A DNA stretch of 64,000 nucleotides from CAYFPX01 sp964501915 (lineage in GTDB: Bacteria > Myxococcota_A > UBA796 > CAJQPC01). Below are positions 40,824 to 49,496 of the stretch, piece by piece (within the stretch, counting starts at the first letter, position 1; every line of letters starts with the position of its first letter). The notes under the pieces are model-generated. The model saw only the letters and a program-made list of their open reading frames with translations, was not told the origin of the DNA and did not search any database. Location of the stretch: the NCBI GenBank assembly GCA_964501915.1, contig CAZCVP010000001.1:41415-105414 (forward strand), read 5' to 3'. The position numbers and the translations under genes were made by a program.

Positions 40824-43106
40824 TCAGCGGGACCCGCGCCGCCGGCGCCACAGCGCGAGCAGCGCCCACACCGCCACCCACGCGCCGCCGCCAGGTCGGG
40901 CGCTGCAGCCACAGCGACCCGTCTCCTCGGTCTCGCAGACCGCCAGCTCGGCCCCGTCGGCGTGCAATGGGGCGAGCCGCTCCGGCTCGTGCTGCACGAC
41001 CAGGCTCAGCCAGGTCAGCGTGGCCGCCCAGAGGTGGGGCACGGCGACCCGGTTGTCGGTGGTGAAGGTGTCCGTGTCGCCCAGGGTCACGAAGACCTCG
41101 CCTACGTGGTCGGTGGGGGTGGGCACCTCCAGGGCGAGCTGGTCGAGGAGCCGGGAATTGCGGGCCAGGTCGCCGGGGCGGTCCTGCCAGGCCCAGGCCA
41201 GGCCCAGGGTGGCCTTGTTGAGGTAGGCCCCACCCTCGGTCTCGCCGTCCAGGGCCGCCCGGGCCCACTCGTAGATCACCTCGGCGTGGCTGAGGTTGCG
41301 GGGGTCGTCGTGCTCCCAGCCCCGGGTCGGCCAGATCCACCAGCCGGCGTCCACGCTGGGCGGGGGCCAGGGGCGGTCCTGCTCGACGAGCAGGAAGGTG
41401 CCGGCGTCGGCGTCCCAGAGGTGCTGCTCGATCGCCTCGAGCAGCGCGTCGGCGCGGGCCTGCCAGCGGTCCCGTTGATCGACGTCGCCGCAGACCGCCT
41501 CGCTGGCTTCTATCGCCGACCGCAGGCCCAAGAGCGTCGTCGAGGCCCCGTGGATCGTCTGGGTCTCCTCGGTGTTGTCGTCCTCGTTGGCGTAGCACTG
41601 CAGCCCGGTGGCCTCGTCGACGCACTCCGCCAGCAGCTCGGCGCCCAGCGCGATCGCCGGCCAGACCTCCCGGAGGTAGGCATCGCGCTCGGTCGGGTCC
41701 TCCAGGAACGGGGCGTGGACCCAGAGCGTCCACAGGGAGAAGCCCACCTCGTCGATCTCGAAGGGGATCGAGCCGCCGATCATGCCGTCGGCGTAGTAGT
41801 TCATGTACCAGGCGCCGGCGGGCGTGAGGTTGTCGTCCTCGGTGGCCTGGACGCTGGCCAGGAAGAGGTTGTGGGTCGTGACCGCCTCGTGCTGGCCAGC
41901 GAGGTCGAGGGCGGCGTTGAAGAAGGCCGAGTCGCGGGGCCAGTCCTCGCCGTAGGGCGGCTGGGTGGTGATGCTGGCCACGATGGCGCCCGTCTCCCGG
42001 TCGGTGCCCTGGTGCAGGCCGATGAGCGTGCGGTCGAGGAAGGGGGTGTGGTCCGGGTCGCCGGTGCGGGGGTGCTCGACGCGGGCGAGCCAGGTGGCGG
42101 TGGTCTCCTCGGCCTCGGCGATCAGCTCGGCGGCGCCCTGGGCGCGGGCGTCGGCCAGGGCGGCCAGGGCGCCGTCGAGGTCGCTGGCGAAGGCCAACAA
42201 CGCGGACAGGGTGTCGCCAGCACCGACCGGCGTGCTCAGGGCCCCGGTCACCTGGCAGGCGGCGATCGACGAGCCGGAGAGCGTCCCGTCGGCCGCGTCG
42301 TCGAAGGCGTCCTCGGGCTGGTGCTCGTAGGAGGACCCGCAGGTCTCCGTGGCGTCCAGGCCGACCTGGTGGCCCTCGCTGGCGGTGTCGAGCCCGATGG
42401 CGACGTAGATCCCGTCGCCGAGCGCCGCGGCCTCGTCGGCGAAGCCGGCGCTGACCTCGGAGGCCGTCCGATCCTCGGTGCCCCAGTCGAAGCGGGCCGG
42501 CGGGCTCTGGGGCAGGAAGTGGACCAGGGCGTCGACGTCCTCCAGGTAGACGGCGCCGAAGTCGTTGACGCCGTCGTCCAGCCAGTCCCGGATGGGGGCC
42601 CGCTCGACTTTGGTGAGGCAGGGGGCGAGGTTCTCGTAGAGCACGAGGCGGGCCTCGTCCGGGGCCTCCTGGACCTGCCAGGTGAGCACCAGCACGTCGT
42701 CGTCGGGGTGCACGACCGCCCGCTGGGTCAGGGCGATGCCCTCTCCCGTGACCTGCTGGACCACGACCGGCGAGTCGCTGGCGGCGTAGGCCTGGGTCTG
42801 GTCGAGGTCGCGGAGCCAGGTCAGGCCCGTGGACGGCGACCACAGCCCGGCCAGCAGGCCCTCGTTCTCCAGGGCTCCGTAGCGGGGCTGCTCCCGGGCG
42901 TCCTCGTCGTCGGAGGTCTGGTAGTTGAGCTGGTCGTAGTAGGAGGGGGAGGGCCACCGCAGGACCGTGACCTCGCCGAGGGCGCTGAGGCCGACGGAGA
43001 GGCCGCCGTTGCCGGTCATCGCCTCCACGTTGCTCGCTCCGAAGAGCTGCTCCATGTCGTCGATGGCGGGGGGGTCGGCGTAGGCGAGGGAGAGGAGCCA
43101 GAACAT
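40824..43106 (-). CDS. GH15-like secreted glycoside hydrolase with MYXO-CTERM-like tail
   Basis: 760 residues. Signal peptide MFWLLSLAYADP. The central (alpha/alpha)6-barrel has PPYGEDWPRDSAFFNAALDLAG, the DWPRD motif of GH15-type enzymes, then IPFEIDEVGFSLWTLWVHA and a likely catalytic Glu region in RGWEHDDPRNLSHAEVIYEWA. The N-terminal beta domain is as in bacterial glucoamylases. The last 40 residues, CETEETGRCGCSARPGG, then a hydrophobic helix WVAVWALLALW and RRRRGSR, match the MYXO-CTERM layout (cysteine, helix, arginine stop) for surface anchoring. Substrate unknown; an alpha-glucan or trehalose-type sugar is plausible. Confidence 0.8.
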   Translation of the reverse strand: MFWLLSLAYADPPAIDDMEQLFGASNVEAMTGNGGLSVGLSALGEVTVLRWPSPSYYDQLNYQTSDDEDAREQPRYGALENEGLLAGLWSPSTGLTWLRDLDQTQAYAASDSPVVVQQVTGEGIALTQRAVVHPDDDVLVLTWQVQEAPDEARLVLYENLAPCLTKVERAPIRDWLDDGVNDFGAVYLEDVDALVHFLPQSPPARFDWGTEDRTASEVSAGFADEAAALGDGIYVAIGLDTASEGHQVGLDATETCGSSYEHQPEDAFDDAADGTLSGSSIAACQVTGALSTPVGAGDTLSALLAFASDLDGALAALADARAQGAAELIAEAEETTATWLARVEHPRTGDPDHTPFLDRTLIGLHQGTDRETGAIVASITTQPPYGEDWPRDSAFFNAALDLAGQHEAVTTHNLFLASVQATEDDNLTPAGAWYMNYYADGMIGGSIPFEIDEVGFSLWTLWVHAPFLEDPTERDAYLREVWPAIALGAELLAECVDEATGLQCYANEDDNTEETQTIHGASTTLLGLRSAIEASEAVCGDVDQRDRWQARADALLEAIEQHLWDADAGTFLLVEQDRPWPPPSVDAGWWIWPTRGWEHDDPRNLSHAEVIYEWARAALDGETEGGAYLNKATLGLAWAWQDRPGDLARNSRLLDQLALEVPTPTDHVGEVFVTLGDTDTFTTDNRVAVPHLWAATLTWLSLVVQHEPERLAPLHADGAELAVCETEETGRCGCSARPGGGAWVAVWALLALWRRRRGSR

Positions 43107-43135
43107 GGGGCGATGCTACGCGGTCGGGGGCGCAG

Positions 43136-43921
43136 TCACATCCACCGCCCAACCTCACCCAGCAGGTTCCGCCCCGCGTTCGAGATCGCCCAGGCCAGCA
43201 CCCCCGCGCACAGTCCAGCCAGCGCACCCGCCCGACCCCGGGAGGGCTCCGGGCCGGGCACGATCGCGTCGCACAGCACCCAGCCGGCCACGGAGCCGAC
43301 CACCAGCCCGCCGATGTGGCCCAGGTTGTCGATGAACGGCACCGCGAAGCCGATGACCAGGTTCAGCACCACCCAGGGGAGCAGGCCCCGGACCAGCAGC
43401 CGGCGCAGCCCGTAGGGCAGCACCTTGCGGCGACGCACGCCGAAGGCGATCGCGGCTCCCATCATCCCGAAGACCGCGCCCGAAGCCCCCACGCTGGTGC
43501 TCGCCGGGCCGAGCTGGGCGAGCACGGAACCGCCGAGGCCGGCGAAGAGGAAGAGGGCCAACAGCCGGGCCGGGCCGAAGATGGCCTCGCAGAGCCGACC
43601 GAGGCCGAAGAGCGCCAGCATGTTGAGGCCCAGGTGCAGCCAGTCGGCGTGGAGCAGCAGGCAGGAGACCATCCGCCAGGACTCACCGATCGCCACCGCC
43701 TCCGAGACCCGGGCGCCGGCCGCGATCAGCAGCTCCTCCGGGGGCCCGGCGCCGTCCAGCACGACCAGCACGAGGTGGATCGCCACCATGCCGGCCACCA
43801 GGGTGCCGGTGACCCAGGGACCGCGCCTCAGTCCGAGGACGAAGGCGTCGAGGGTCGCCTCCCGGTCCAGCGCCTCCTCCAGGAGGATGGCCTCGAAGCT
43901 GGGCGGGAGGGGGCGGGACAC
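43136..43921 (-). CDS. rhomboid-family intramembrane serine protease
   Basis: 261 residues from GTG 43921. Six or seven helices with the rhomboid core: WRMVSCLLLHADWLHLGLNMLALFGLGRLCEAIFG (H..N motif in HLGLNM), VGASGAVFGMMGA with the catalytic Ser in GASG, and FIDNLGHIGGLVVG with the catalytic His. An extra N-terminal cytoplasmic segment of about 35 residues and a C-terminal tail are typical of GlpG-like bacterial enzymes. It cleaves transmembrane helices of unknown targets. The upstream small ORF is on the same strand, 16 bases away, so expression is probably shared. Confidence 0.9.
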   Translation of the reverse strand: MSRPLPPSFEAILLEEALDREATLDAFVLGLRRGPWVTGTLVAGMVAIHLVLVVLDGAGPPEELLIAAGARVSEAVAIGESWRMVSCLLLHADWLHLGLNMLALFGLGRLCEAIFGPARLLALFLFAGLGGSVLAQLGPASTSVGASGAVFGMMGAAIAFGVRRRKVLPYGLRRLLVRGLLPWVVLNLVIGFAVPFIDNLGHIGGLVVGSVAGWVLCDAIVPGPEPSRGRAGALAGLCAGVLAWAISNAGRNLLGEVGRWM

Positions 43922-43937
43922 GAGCCCAGGGCTATCG

Positions 43938-44168
43938 TCACTGGAGGCAGAGGCACAGCCCGTCGTAGGCCAGGCAGTCGTCGCTGCAGATCCCGTCCGC
44001 GGCGTCCTCCTCCCAGGGCTCCGGCTCGACCGGGTCGTCCACCAGGACCACCGCGTCGCCGTCCTCGGCCTGCACCGGCACACCCAGGGAGAGCACGAAG
44101 CCGCCGCTGAACAGCACGCCGGCCACCACCATTGCGATCCCGCTGGAGAGCTGCCGGCGTCGTCTCAT
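43938..44168 (-). CDS. small exported cysteine-rich protein (76 aa)
   Basis: An arginine-rich start (MRRRRQL) is followed by a hydrophobic signal anchor (GIAMVVAGVLFSGGFVLSLG), an acidic middle (VDDPVEPEPWEEDAADG) and a cysteine cluster at the end (ICSDDCLAYDGLCLCLQ). The CxxxC and CxC spacing could bind metal or form disulfides. Family unknown. It sits 16 bases upstream of the rhomboid gene on the same strand. The 115 bases between its start and the next gene's stop include an AT-rich patch (CCTAATAGTTAAAGGG on the plus strand) that could hold the promoter. Confidence 0.5.
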   Translation of the reverse strand: MRRRRQLSSGIAMVVAGVLFSGGFVLSLGVPVQAEDGDAVVLVDDPVEPEPWEEDAADGICSDDCLAYDGLCLCLQ

Positions 44169-44283
44169 CGGTCTCCGCTCCGGGGGAGGGTCGCGGGCCG
44201 CGACACCCTGGACCCACCCTAGGGTCGGACTGGTACTCCTAATAGTTAAAGGGAATGTCGAGATGTAACGGCGCCGGACCGGC

Positions 44284-45920
44284 TCAAGGACCGACCACCT
44301 CGTAGATCCGCACCCGCTCCAGCGGCCCCCGCACCCAGCCGAAGGGGAGCGGGCCCAGGGTCTCCGCGTGCAGCCCCACGCCCTGCTCCAGGTCGACCAC
44401 CCGCAGCGGCAGGGTGTCGGTGGAGGCGATCTCCTCCAGGAGCACGAGCCGCTCCGTCGGGACCGGAGCCGGGCTGCTGTGGACCGGCGCCAGGAAGACG
44501 TCGCCGGGGCTGAGCTCCTCGCCGGGTACCCAGGCCGTCCAGCCGAGACGCTCCAGGCGCCAGCGGAAGGTCCACTCGCCGGTGAAGCGTCCCGTCTGGG
44601 CCCGGTTGGCCGCCTGGCGGGCGACGAGGTCCACGGCCTGGGCCTGCCGGACCTGGGCCAGGCCGAGCAACAGGCCCAGCGAGACCCAGGCCATGCCGGC
44701 GAGCCGCGCCACCAGCTTGCCGCCCGGCGTGTTCTCCGCGGTGCGTCCCGCCAGCAGCGCCAGCGGTGCCGCCGCGAGCACCAGGTAGCGGGCTCCGGCG
44801 TAGTTGTGGCCGAAGACCACGCCGAGGATCACGGCCAGCGCCCAGGCCCCGAGCAGCAGCGGGTCGTCGCGGTCCTTCTTGCGGCGTCGGTGAGCGTCGC
44901 GGCGGGGCAGCAGGGCGACGACCGACCGGGCCAGCAGCAGCAGGCCCCCGGCGGAGAGCAGCAGGAGCAGGGCCGCGGAGAAAGGTCCGAGCTGGTCGAG
45001 ACCGACGATCAGCAGCAGCGCCATCCCGCAGATCACCAGGGCGGCCAGGCCGCTGCGGCGCCAGCGACTCGACACCAGGAGCGGCACCGGGCAGACCACG
45101 AGGGAGAGCCGGGCCAGGGTGCCGAAGCCCCGACCGGAGAGCGAGCCCCGGGCGATCTCCGGTGCCGTGGCGAGCACCTCCAGGAGGTGGACCCGACCGT
45201 ACTGGAAGAGCAGGAGCAGCTCCACGTGGCCCCAGGTGATGACGAAGGCGAGCCAGGTGGGCCAGGCCTGGCGGACCTGTCCGCGAGCCAGGGCATGCAC
45301 GACCAGCACCGGCAGCAGCACCAGCGCCGGGTACTTCCACAGGCAGGCCAGCCCCAGGAGCAGGCCGGCGAGGGCGCCGAGCTCCACGTCGAAGCGTTGG
45401 TGCTTGCCGAGGGCCTCCCGCCAGACGGCCACCGCCGCCGTGCCCAGCGCGGCCAGGCCGAGGTCCGGCATCAGCCCGGCGTGGATGCCGATGATCACCG
45501 CCGGGCTGGCCAGGAAGAGGAAGGCGGCGGTGTGGGGCCGCCGGCAGGTGCCCTCCGCCAGGCGCCCGACGGCGAAGCCGAGCAGGGGAATGAAGGGCAG
45601 GGTCACGACGAGGCGGAGCAGCAGCCCCTCGCCGACCAGCGCCCGCCAGGCCGTCACCCACCACAGGTGACCGGGCGGGTGGGCGTAGAGGAAGGCGTCC
45701 TGGGGCACGCTGGCGCCCCAGGGCTGCCAGCGTCGCCACCAGTCGTAGGGCCGGAAGGGGTGGTCGGCGATCTGGGCGGCGATGGCCAGGTAGCTCTCCT
45801 CGTCGACCACGGGTGGCGGTGTCGGCGTTTTTCGGCGCCCGGCCCCCGGGGGGGGGGGCCCCCCCGGGGCCCCCCCCCCGCCACCAGCAGAGCGAGGGGA
45901 AGCCATCGGGAGGGGCGCAT
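44284..45920 (-). CDS. polytopic membrane protein, GT39/PMT-like, N-terminus damaged
   Basis: From about residue 30 the protein is clear: VVDEESYLAIAAQIADHPFRPYDWW (DE acidic motif of GT-C transferases), then AFLYAHPPGHLWWVTAWRAL with HPP, and about ten helices with a soluble tail. It is the same architecture as the gene at 18749. The true start is probably ATG 45920, reading MRPSRWLPLALLVAGG in another frame. The two frames are separated by G/C homopolymer junk at 45838-45885, where indels must have occurred. Without that repair the longest frame starts at 45906 with a meaningless glycine/proline stretch. It likely transfers sugar from a polyprenyl phosphate donor. Confidence 0.65.
45838..45885. 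other. G/C homopolymer junk at a gene start
   Basis: Alternating runs of C and G (about 45843-45880) break the N-terminus of the membrane protein gene and shift its frame. It is similar to the other low-complexity joins in the window. Confidence 0.75.
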
Positions 45921-45931
45921 GGCAGGGCGGC

Positions 45932-46747
45932 TCAGACCGACAGCGCGAATTCTCGCAGGACCTCGTTCAGGGAGGTCTTGCGGTCGGTGCTCTCCTTGCG
46001 CTGGCCGATGATGAGCGCACAGCTGAGCTGGACCTCGCCCGCGGGAAAGCGCTTCGGGCGCGTGCCCGGGACGACGACGGCACGGGCCGGCACCCGGCCT
46101 CGGTGGATCACCTCCTCGGGACCCGTCACGTCGATGATCGGGGTCGACGCCGTGAGCACGACGTTGGCGCTCAGCACCGCCTCCTCGCCCACCAGGACAC
46201 CCTCGACCACGATCGAGCGGGAGCCAATGAAGGCCCCGTCCTCGACGATCACCGGCTGGGCCGAGGGCGGCTCGAGCACCCCGCCGATGCCGACGCCGCC
46301 CGAGAGGTGGACACCGCGGCCGATCTGGGCACAGGACCCGACAGTCGCCCAGGTGTCGACCATCGTGCCGGCGCCGACCCAGGCGCCGATGTTCACGTAG
46401 CCGGGCATCACCACGCAGCCCCGCTCCAGGTGGGCGCCGAAGCGCACGGTGCCCGGCGGCACGATGCGGATGCCCTGCTCGGCGAGGTCCCGCTTCAGCG
46501 GGATCTTGTCGTGCCAGTGGTAGTCGCCGCGAGAGCCCTCGACCATCGGGCTGTGGCGGAAGTAGAGCAGGATGGCCTGCTTGAGCCAGCCGTGCACGAT
46601 CCAGGCGCCGTCGACCTTCTCCGCGACCCGCAGCTCACCGCGGTCCAGCCGGGCCACGGCCTCCTGGGCCACCGCCCAGGCCTCCTCGGGGGTCGACCCC
46701 CCGGCCCAGGCCTGTCCGACCCGCTGTCGCAAGCTCTGGTGGCTCAC
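45932..46747 (-). CDS. dapD: tetrahydrodipicolinate N-succinyltransferase
   Basis: Succinylates tetrahydrodipicolinate in the succinylase route to lysine and meso-diaminopimelate. 271 residues, normal for DapD. A helical N-terminal part is followed by KIPLKRDLAEQGIRIVPPGTVRFGAHLERGC, of which RIVPPGTVRFGAHL is diagnostic. The left-handed beta-helix has VVMPGYVNIGAWVGAGTMVDTWATVGSCAQIG and LSGGVGIGGVLEPPSAQPVIVEDGAFIGSRSIVVEGV, in recognisable hexapeptide steps. The GTG start at 46747 overlaps the dapC TGA (GTGA), so the two enzymes of consecutive steps are coupled. Confidence 0.97.
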   Translation of the reverse strand: MSHQSLRQRVGQAWAGGSTPEEAWAVAQEAVARLDRGELRVAEKVDGAWIVHGWLKQAILLYFRHSPMVEGSRGDYHWHDKIPLKRDLAEQGIRIVPPGTVRFGAHLERGCVVMPGYVNIGAWVGAGTMVDTWATVGSCAQIGRGVHLSGGVGIGGVLEPPSAQPVIVEDGAFIGSRSIVVEGVLVGEEAVLSANVVLTASTPIIDVTGPEEVIHRGRVPARAVVVPGTRPKRFPAGEVQLSCALIIGQRKESTDRKTSLNEVLREFALSV

Positions 46748-47916
46748 GGCTCGCCCCTCCCTCGGATCGCGCGGTTGGCTCGGTGCCAGACCTCCGTCGC
46801 CTCACGGCAGACCTCCAGGTCCGGCACCAGGGCCACGCGGACGTAACCCGCACCCGTGCCCTCGAGGCCCAGGGTGCTGCCCGGACAGACGACGATGCCG
46901 TGGTCGACCAGCGCCAGGGCATAGGCCTGGTCGTCCAGGTCGGGCGGACAGCGCACCCACAGGTAGAAGGTGGCCTCCGAAGCCACGACCTCCATGCCCT
47001 CCCGGCGGAAGAACGCCACCAGCACGTCCCGCTTGGCCTGGAACTGTCGGCGACGGGCCTCGACGTGCCCATCGTCCCGCCAGGCCACGATCGCGCCCGC
47101 GTTGACGGTGTCGGTGGGCACCACGCCCGGGTTCACCCGCAGCCTGCGGAGCCAGGCGATCACCTGGGGGTCACCGGCCACGAAGCCGGAGCGGTAGCCC
47201 GTCATGCCGGAGCGCTTGGACAGCGAGTGGACCACCAAGCACCCCTCGGTGCTGACCTGGAGCAGGCTGGGGGGCACCTCGTCGACGTAGACGTCGGCAT
47301 AGCACTCGTCGTTGACGAGCAGGATGTCGTGCTCGCGGCACAGGGCGTGGGTGCGGGCCATCCAGTCCAGCGGCAGCACCGCACCGGTCGGGTTGTGGGG
47401 GGAGTTGATCCACAGGAGCCGGGTGCGGCGCAGCACGTCGACCGGCAGCTCCCACGGCCGCATGCGGAAGTCACCGCGCAGGGGCACGGCGTGGGGCTGC
47501 CCGCCAGCGAAGAGACAGCCGCGGGCGTAGGCCGGGTAGCCGGGGTCCGGGTAGACGACGAGCCGGTCCGGCGCGTTGCGGTCGATCACCATCAGCGGCA
47601 GGTGGAAGACGCACTCCTTGCTGCCCGAGGTGGGCAGGATGGCCGTCTCCGGGTCGAGCGCCACGCCGAAGCGACGCTCGAAGTAGCCGGCGATCGCCCG
47701 CCGCAGCTCGGCGGGACCCCGCACGTTGGGGTAGGTCGAGACCACCGGCACCGCGCCGCGCACGGCCTCCCGCACGGCGGTGGGCGTGGCGCCGTGGTCA
47801 TCGCCGGTGCCGAAGTCGTAGAGGGTGAGACCAGCGGCCACGGCACGCGCCTTGCGGGCGTCGAGGGCCACCTGCGGGTAGGTCGGGAGTCCCGCGAGGA
47901 CGGGGTTCAGGCGCAC
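46744..47916 (-). CDS. dapC: succinyldiaminopimelate aminotransferase
   Basis: A class I/II PLP aminotransferase of 390 residues. It has the fold type I motifs GSKECVFHLPLMVIDRN, YPDPGYPAYARGCLFAGG, INSPHNPTGAVLP, VNDECYADVYVDEVP, and the PLP-lysine segment VVHSLSKRSGMTGYRSGFVAGD. The adjacent dapD makes DapC, the next enzyme (N-succinyl-2-amino-6-ketopimelate amination), the best assignment; a general aromatic or alanine aminotransferase is less likely. The 3' end overlaps dapD by four bases. It starts at ATG 47916, 10 bases after the stop of the flavoprotein gene on the same strand. Confidence 0.9.
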   Translation of the reverse strand: MRLNPVLAGLPTYPQVALDARKARAVAAGLTLYDFGTGDDHGATPTAVREAVRGAVPVVSTYPNVRGPAELRRAIAGYFERRFGVALDPETAILPTSGSKECVFHLPLMVIDRNAPDRLVVYPDPGYPAYARGCLFAGGQPHAVPLRGDFRMRPWELPVDVLRRTRLLWINSPHNPTGAVLPLDWMARTHALCREHDILLVNDECYADVYVDEVPPSLLQVSTEGCLVVHSLSKRSGMTGYRSGFVAGDPQVIAWLRRLRVNPGVVPTDTVNAGAIVAWRDDGHVEARRRQFQAKRDVLVAFFRREGMEVVASEATFYLWVRCPPDLDDQAYALALVDHGIVVCPGSTLGLEGTGAGYVRVALVPDLEVCREATEVWHRANRAIRGRGEP

Positions 47917-47925
47917 CGCGGGAGC

Positions 47926-49446
47926 TTACCTTGCGAGGCTCTCCGCCGCCGCCTCCTGCCCCGCGATCCGCCCGGTGAGGTAGCAGGCGGTGATCGAGCC
48001 CGAGAAGCCCTCGCCGACGGCCGCGGTGCCCAGCATGCCGGCGACCTCGCCGGCCGCGTACAGCCCGGGGATCACGTTCCCGTCGATGTCCAGCACCCGG
48101 GCCGCGGGGTCGAGCTCGGCGCCGCCGAAGGCCTTGGCCGCCCCGGGGAGCAGCTCGAAGAGGATGATCGGGTCCTCGCCGAAGGACACCAGGTACTCCG
48201 GGCTCTTGTGGAACTGGCCGTCCACGCCGTCGGCCACGTGCTGCTCGTAGAGCTCGAAGGTCGCCTGGAGCACGTCCGGGTCCATGTCCAGCTCGCCGGC
48301 CAGCGCGGCGGGCGTGTCGAAGGACAGCGCGCCGCCCCCCTCGACCACCACGTCGACGGACAGGTACTCCGGCTCCCCGGCGTCCTCCCAGTTGTAGGCG
48401 GGCAGCGCCAGCGAGGCCGAGGTGAGCACGTCCACCGGGTAGAGCGCCAGCAGGCGCCGCTCCGGCACCTCGGAGAGGCGGTAGCTGAGGTGGAAGCTCC
48501 GGGTCTCGTCCTCGTTGGTGAAGCGATGCCCCTCGCTGGTCACGATGAGCGACCGAGCCATCTGCGGGATCCAGATCGCCTCGCCCTCGAAGCCCTCCCG
48601 GAAGTCCGCAGCGCTGTGGACATAGACGCCGAAGTGGCCCTCGTTCTGGCTCGCCACGTCCACTCCGGTGAGCAGCTCGCGGCCGGCCCCGGTGGAGGTC
48701 CAGGCCGCCTCCACCACGAACTCCAGGCCGGCGAGGTCCGCCCGATCGGCCTCCACGGCGTCGAGGTCCCGGGCAAAGCCACCGGTGGCGACGACCGTGG
48801 CACCGGAGAAGATCTCGAAGGCCTCGCCCGTCTTCAGGTCCGTGGCCTCGGCCCCCACCACGCGGTCTCCGTCCACCAGGAGCCTGTCCGCCCGCGTCTC
48901 GGTCCAGATCACGTCCTCGAGGGTCTCGACCAGGGGGCTGATCGCCCCCGGGCTCTCCTCGCTCCCCACGAGGTGGACCCGCGGTGCCTGCCCGGCCGAC
49001 GGATCGGGGATGACGTCCGTGACCTCGAGCCCGAACTCGTAGACCAGCCACTCCAGGGTCTCGGCCGAGCGCTCCAGGAGCGTCTGGACCCAGGGGTCGT
49101 CGCCATCGCCCCCGGTGAAGGAGGCCCAGTCCCGGGCTGCGTCCTCGACGCTGTCCTCGATGCCCAGGATCGCCTGCCAGCTCGTGTCGACCCCGAAGAA
49201 GTTGCCCGCATACCAGCCGGCCCCGCCGGCCCGCTCGTCCAGCTCCAGGACCACCACGACGGCGCCCGCTTCACGGGCCTCCCAGGCCGCGGCGAGCCCG
49301 GCGGGGCCACTGCCGATCACCAGCACGTCCGCCTGGAGCGCGACCTCCCCGGTGTCCGTGCCGCTGTCGACCGGCTCGGCGCTGTCGTCGACAGCAGCGG
49401 TGCACCCCCACAGAGCCAGCGACAGGATGGACATGACCCGGAGCAT
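47926..49446 (-). CDS. exported FAD-dependent flavoprotein lipoprotein (fumarate-reductase/FrdA-like fold)
   Basis: 506 residues. The leader MSILSLALWGCTAAVDD has a lipobox. The Rossmann motif DVLVIGSGPAGLAAAWEAREAGAVVVVLELDERAGGAGWYAGN is seen as its parts GSGPAGLAAAWE and LELDERAGG. DATGGFARDLDAVE-like ATGGFARD, then GHRFTNEDETRSFH and the C-terminal IPGLYAAGEVAGMLGTAAVGEGFSGSITACYLTGRIAG follow. The layout is that of 3-ketosteroid dehydrogenase/fumarate reductase flavoproteins (FAD_binding_2). Substrate unknown. Start codons at 49446 and 49434 are both imperfect (GGAGGG lies at the wrong distance). It is divergent from mltG with about 50 bases between. Confidence 0.75.
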   Translation of the reverse strand: MLRVMSILSLALWGCTAAVDDSAEPVDSGTDTGEVALQADVLVIGSGPAGLAAAWEAREAGAVVVVLELDERAGGAGWYAGNFFGVDTSWQAILGIEDSVEDAARDWASFTGGDGDDPWVQTLLERSAETLEWLVYEFGLEVTDVIPDPSAGQAPRVHLVGSEESPGAISPLVETLEDVIWTETRADRLLVDGDRVVGAEATDLKTGEAFEIFSGATVVATGGFARDLDAVEADRADLAGLEFVVEAAWTSTGAGRELLTGVDVASQNEGHFGVYVHSAADFREGFEGEAIWIPQMARSLIVTSEGHRFTNEDETRSFHLSYRLSEVPERRLLALYPVDVLTSASLALPAYNWEDAGEPEYLSVDVVVEGGGALSFDTPAALAGELDMDPDVLQATFELYEQHVADGVDGQFHKSPEYLVSFGEDPIILFELLPGAAKAFGGAELDPAARVLDIDGNVIPGLYAAGEVAGMLGTAAVGEGFSGSITACYLTGRIAGQEAAAESLAR

Positions 49447-49496
49447 CCCTCCAATGGAGGGAGCCTGGCAAGTCCCACCGGGGTAGGTCTCCGTCC

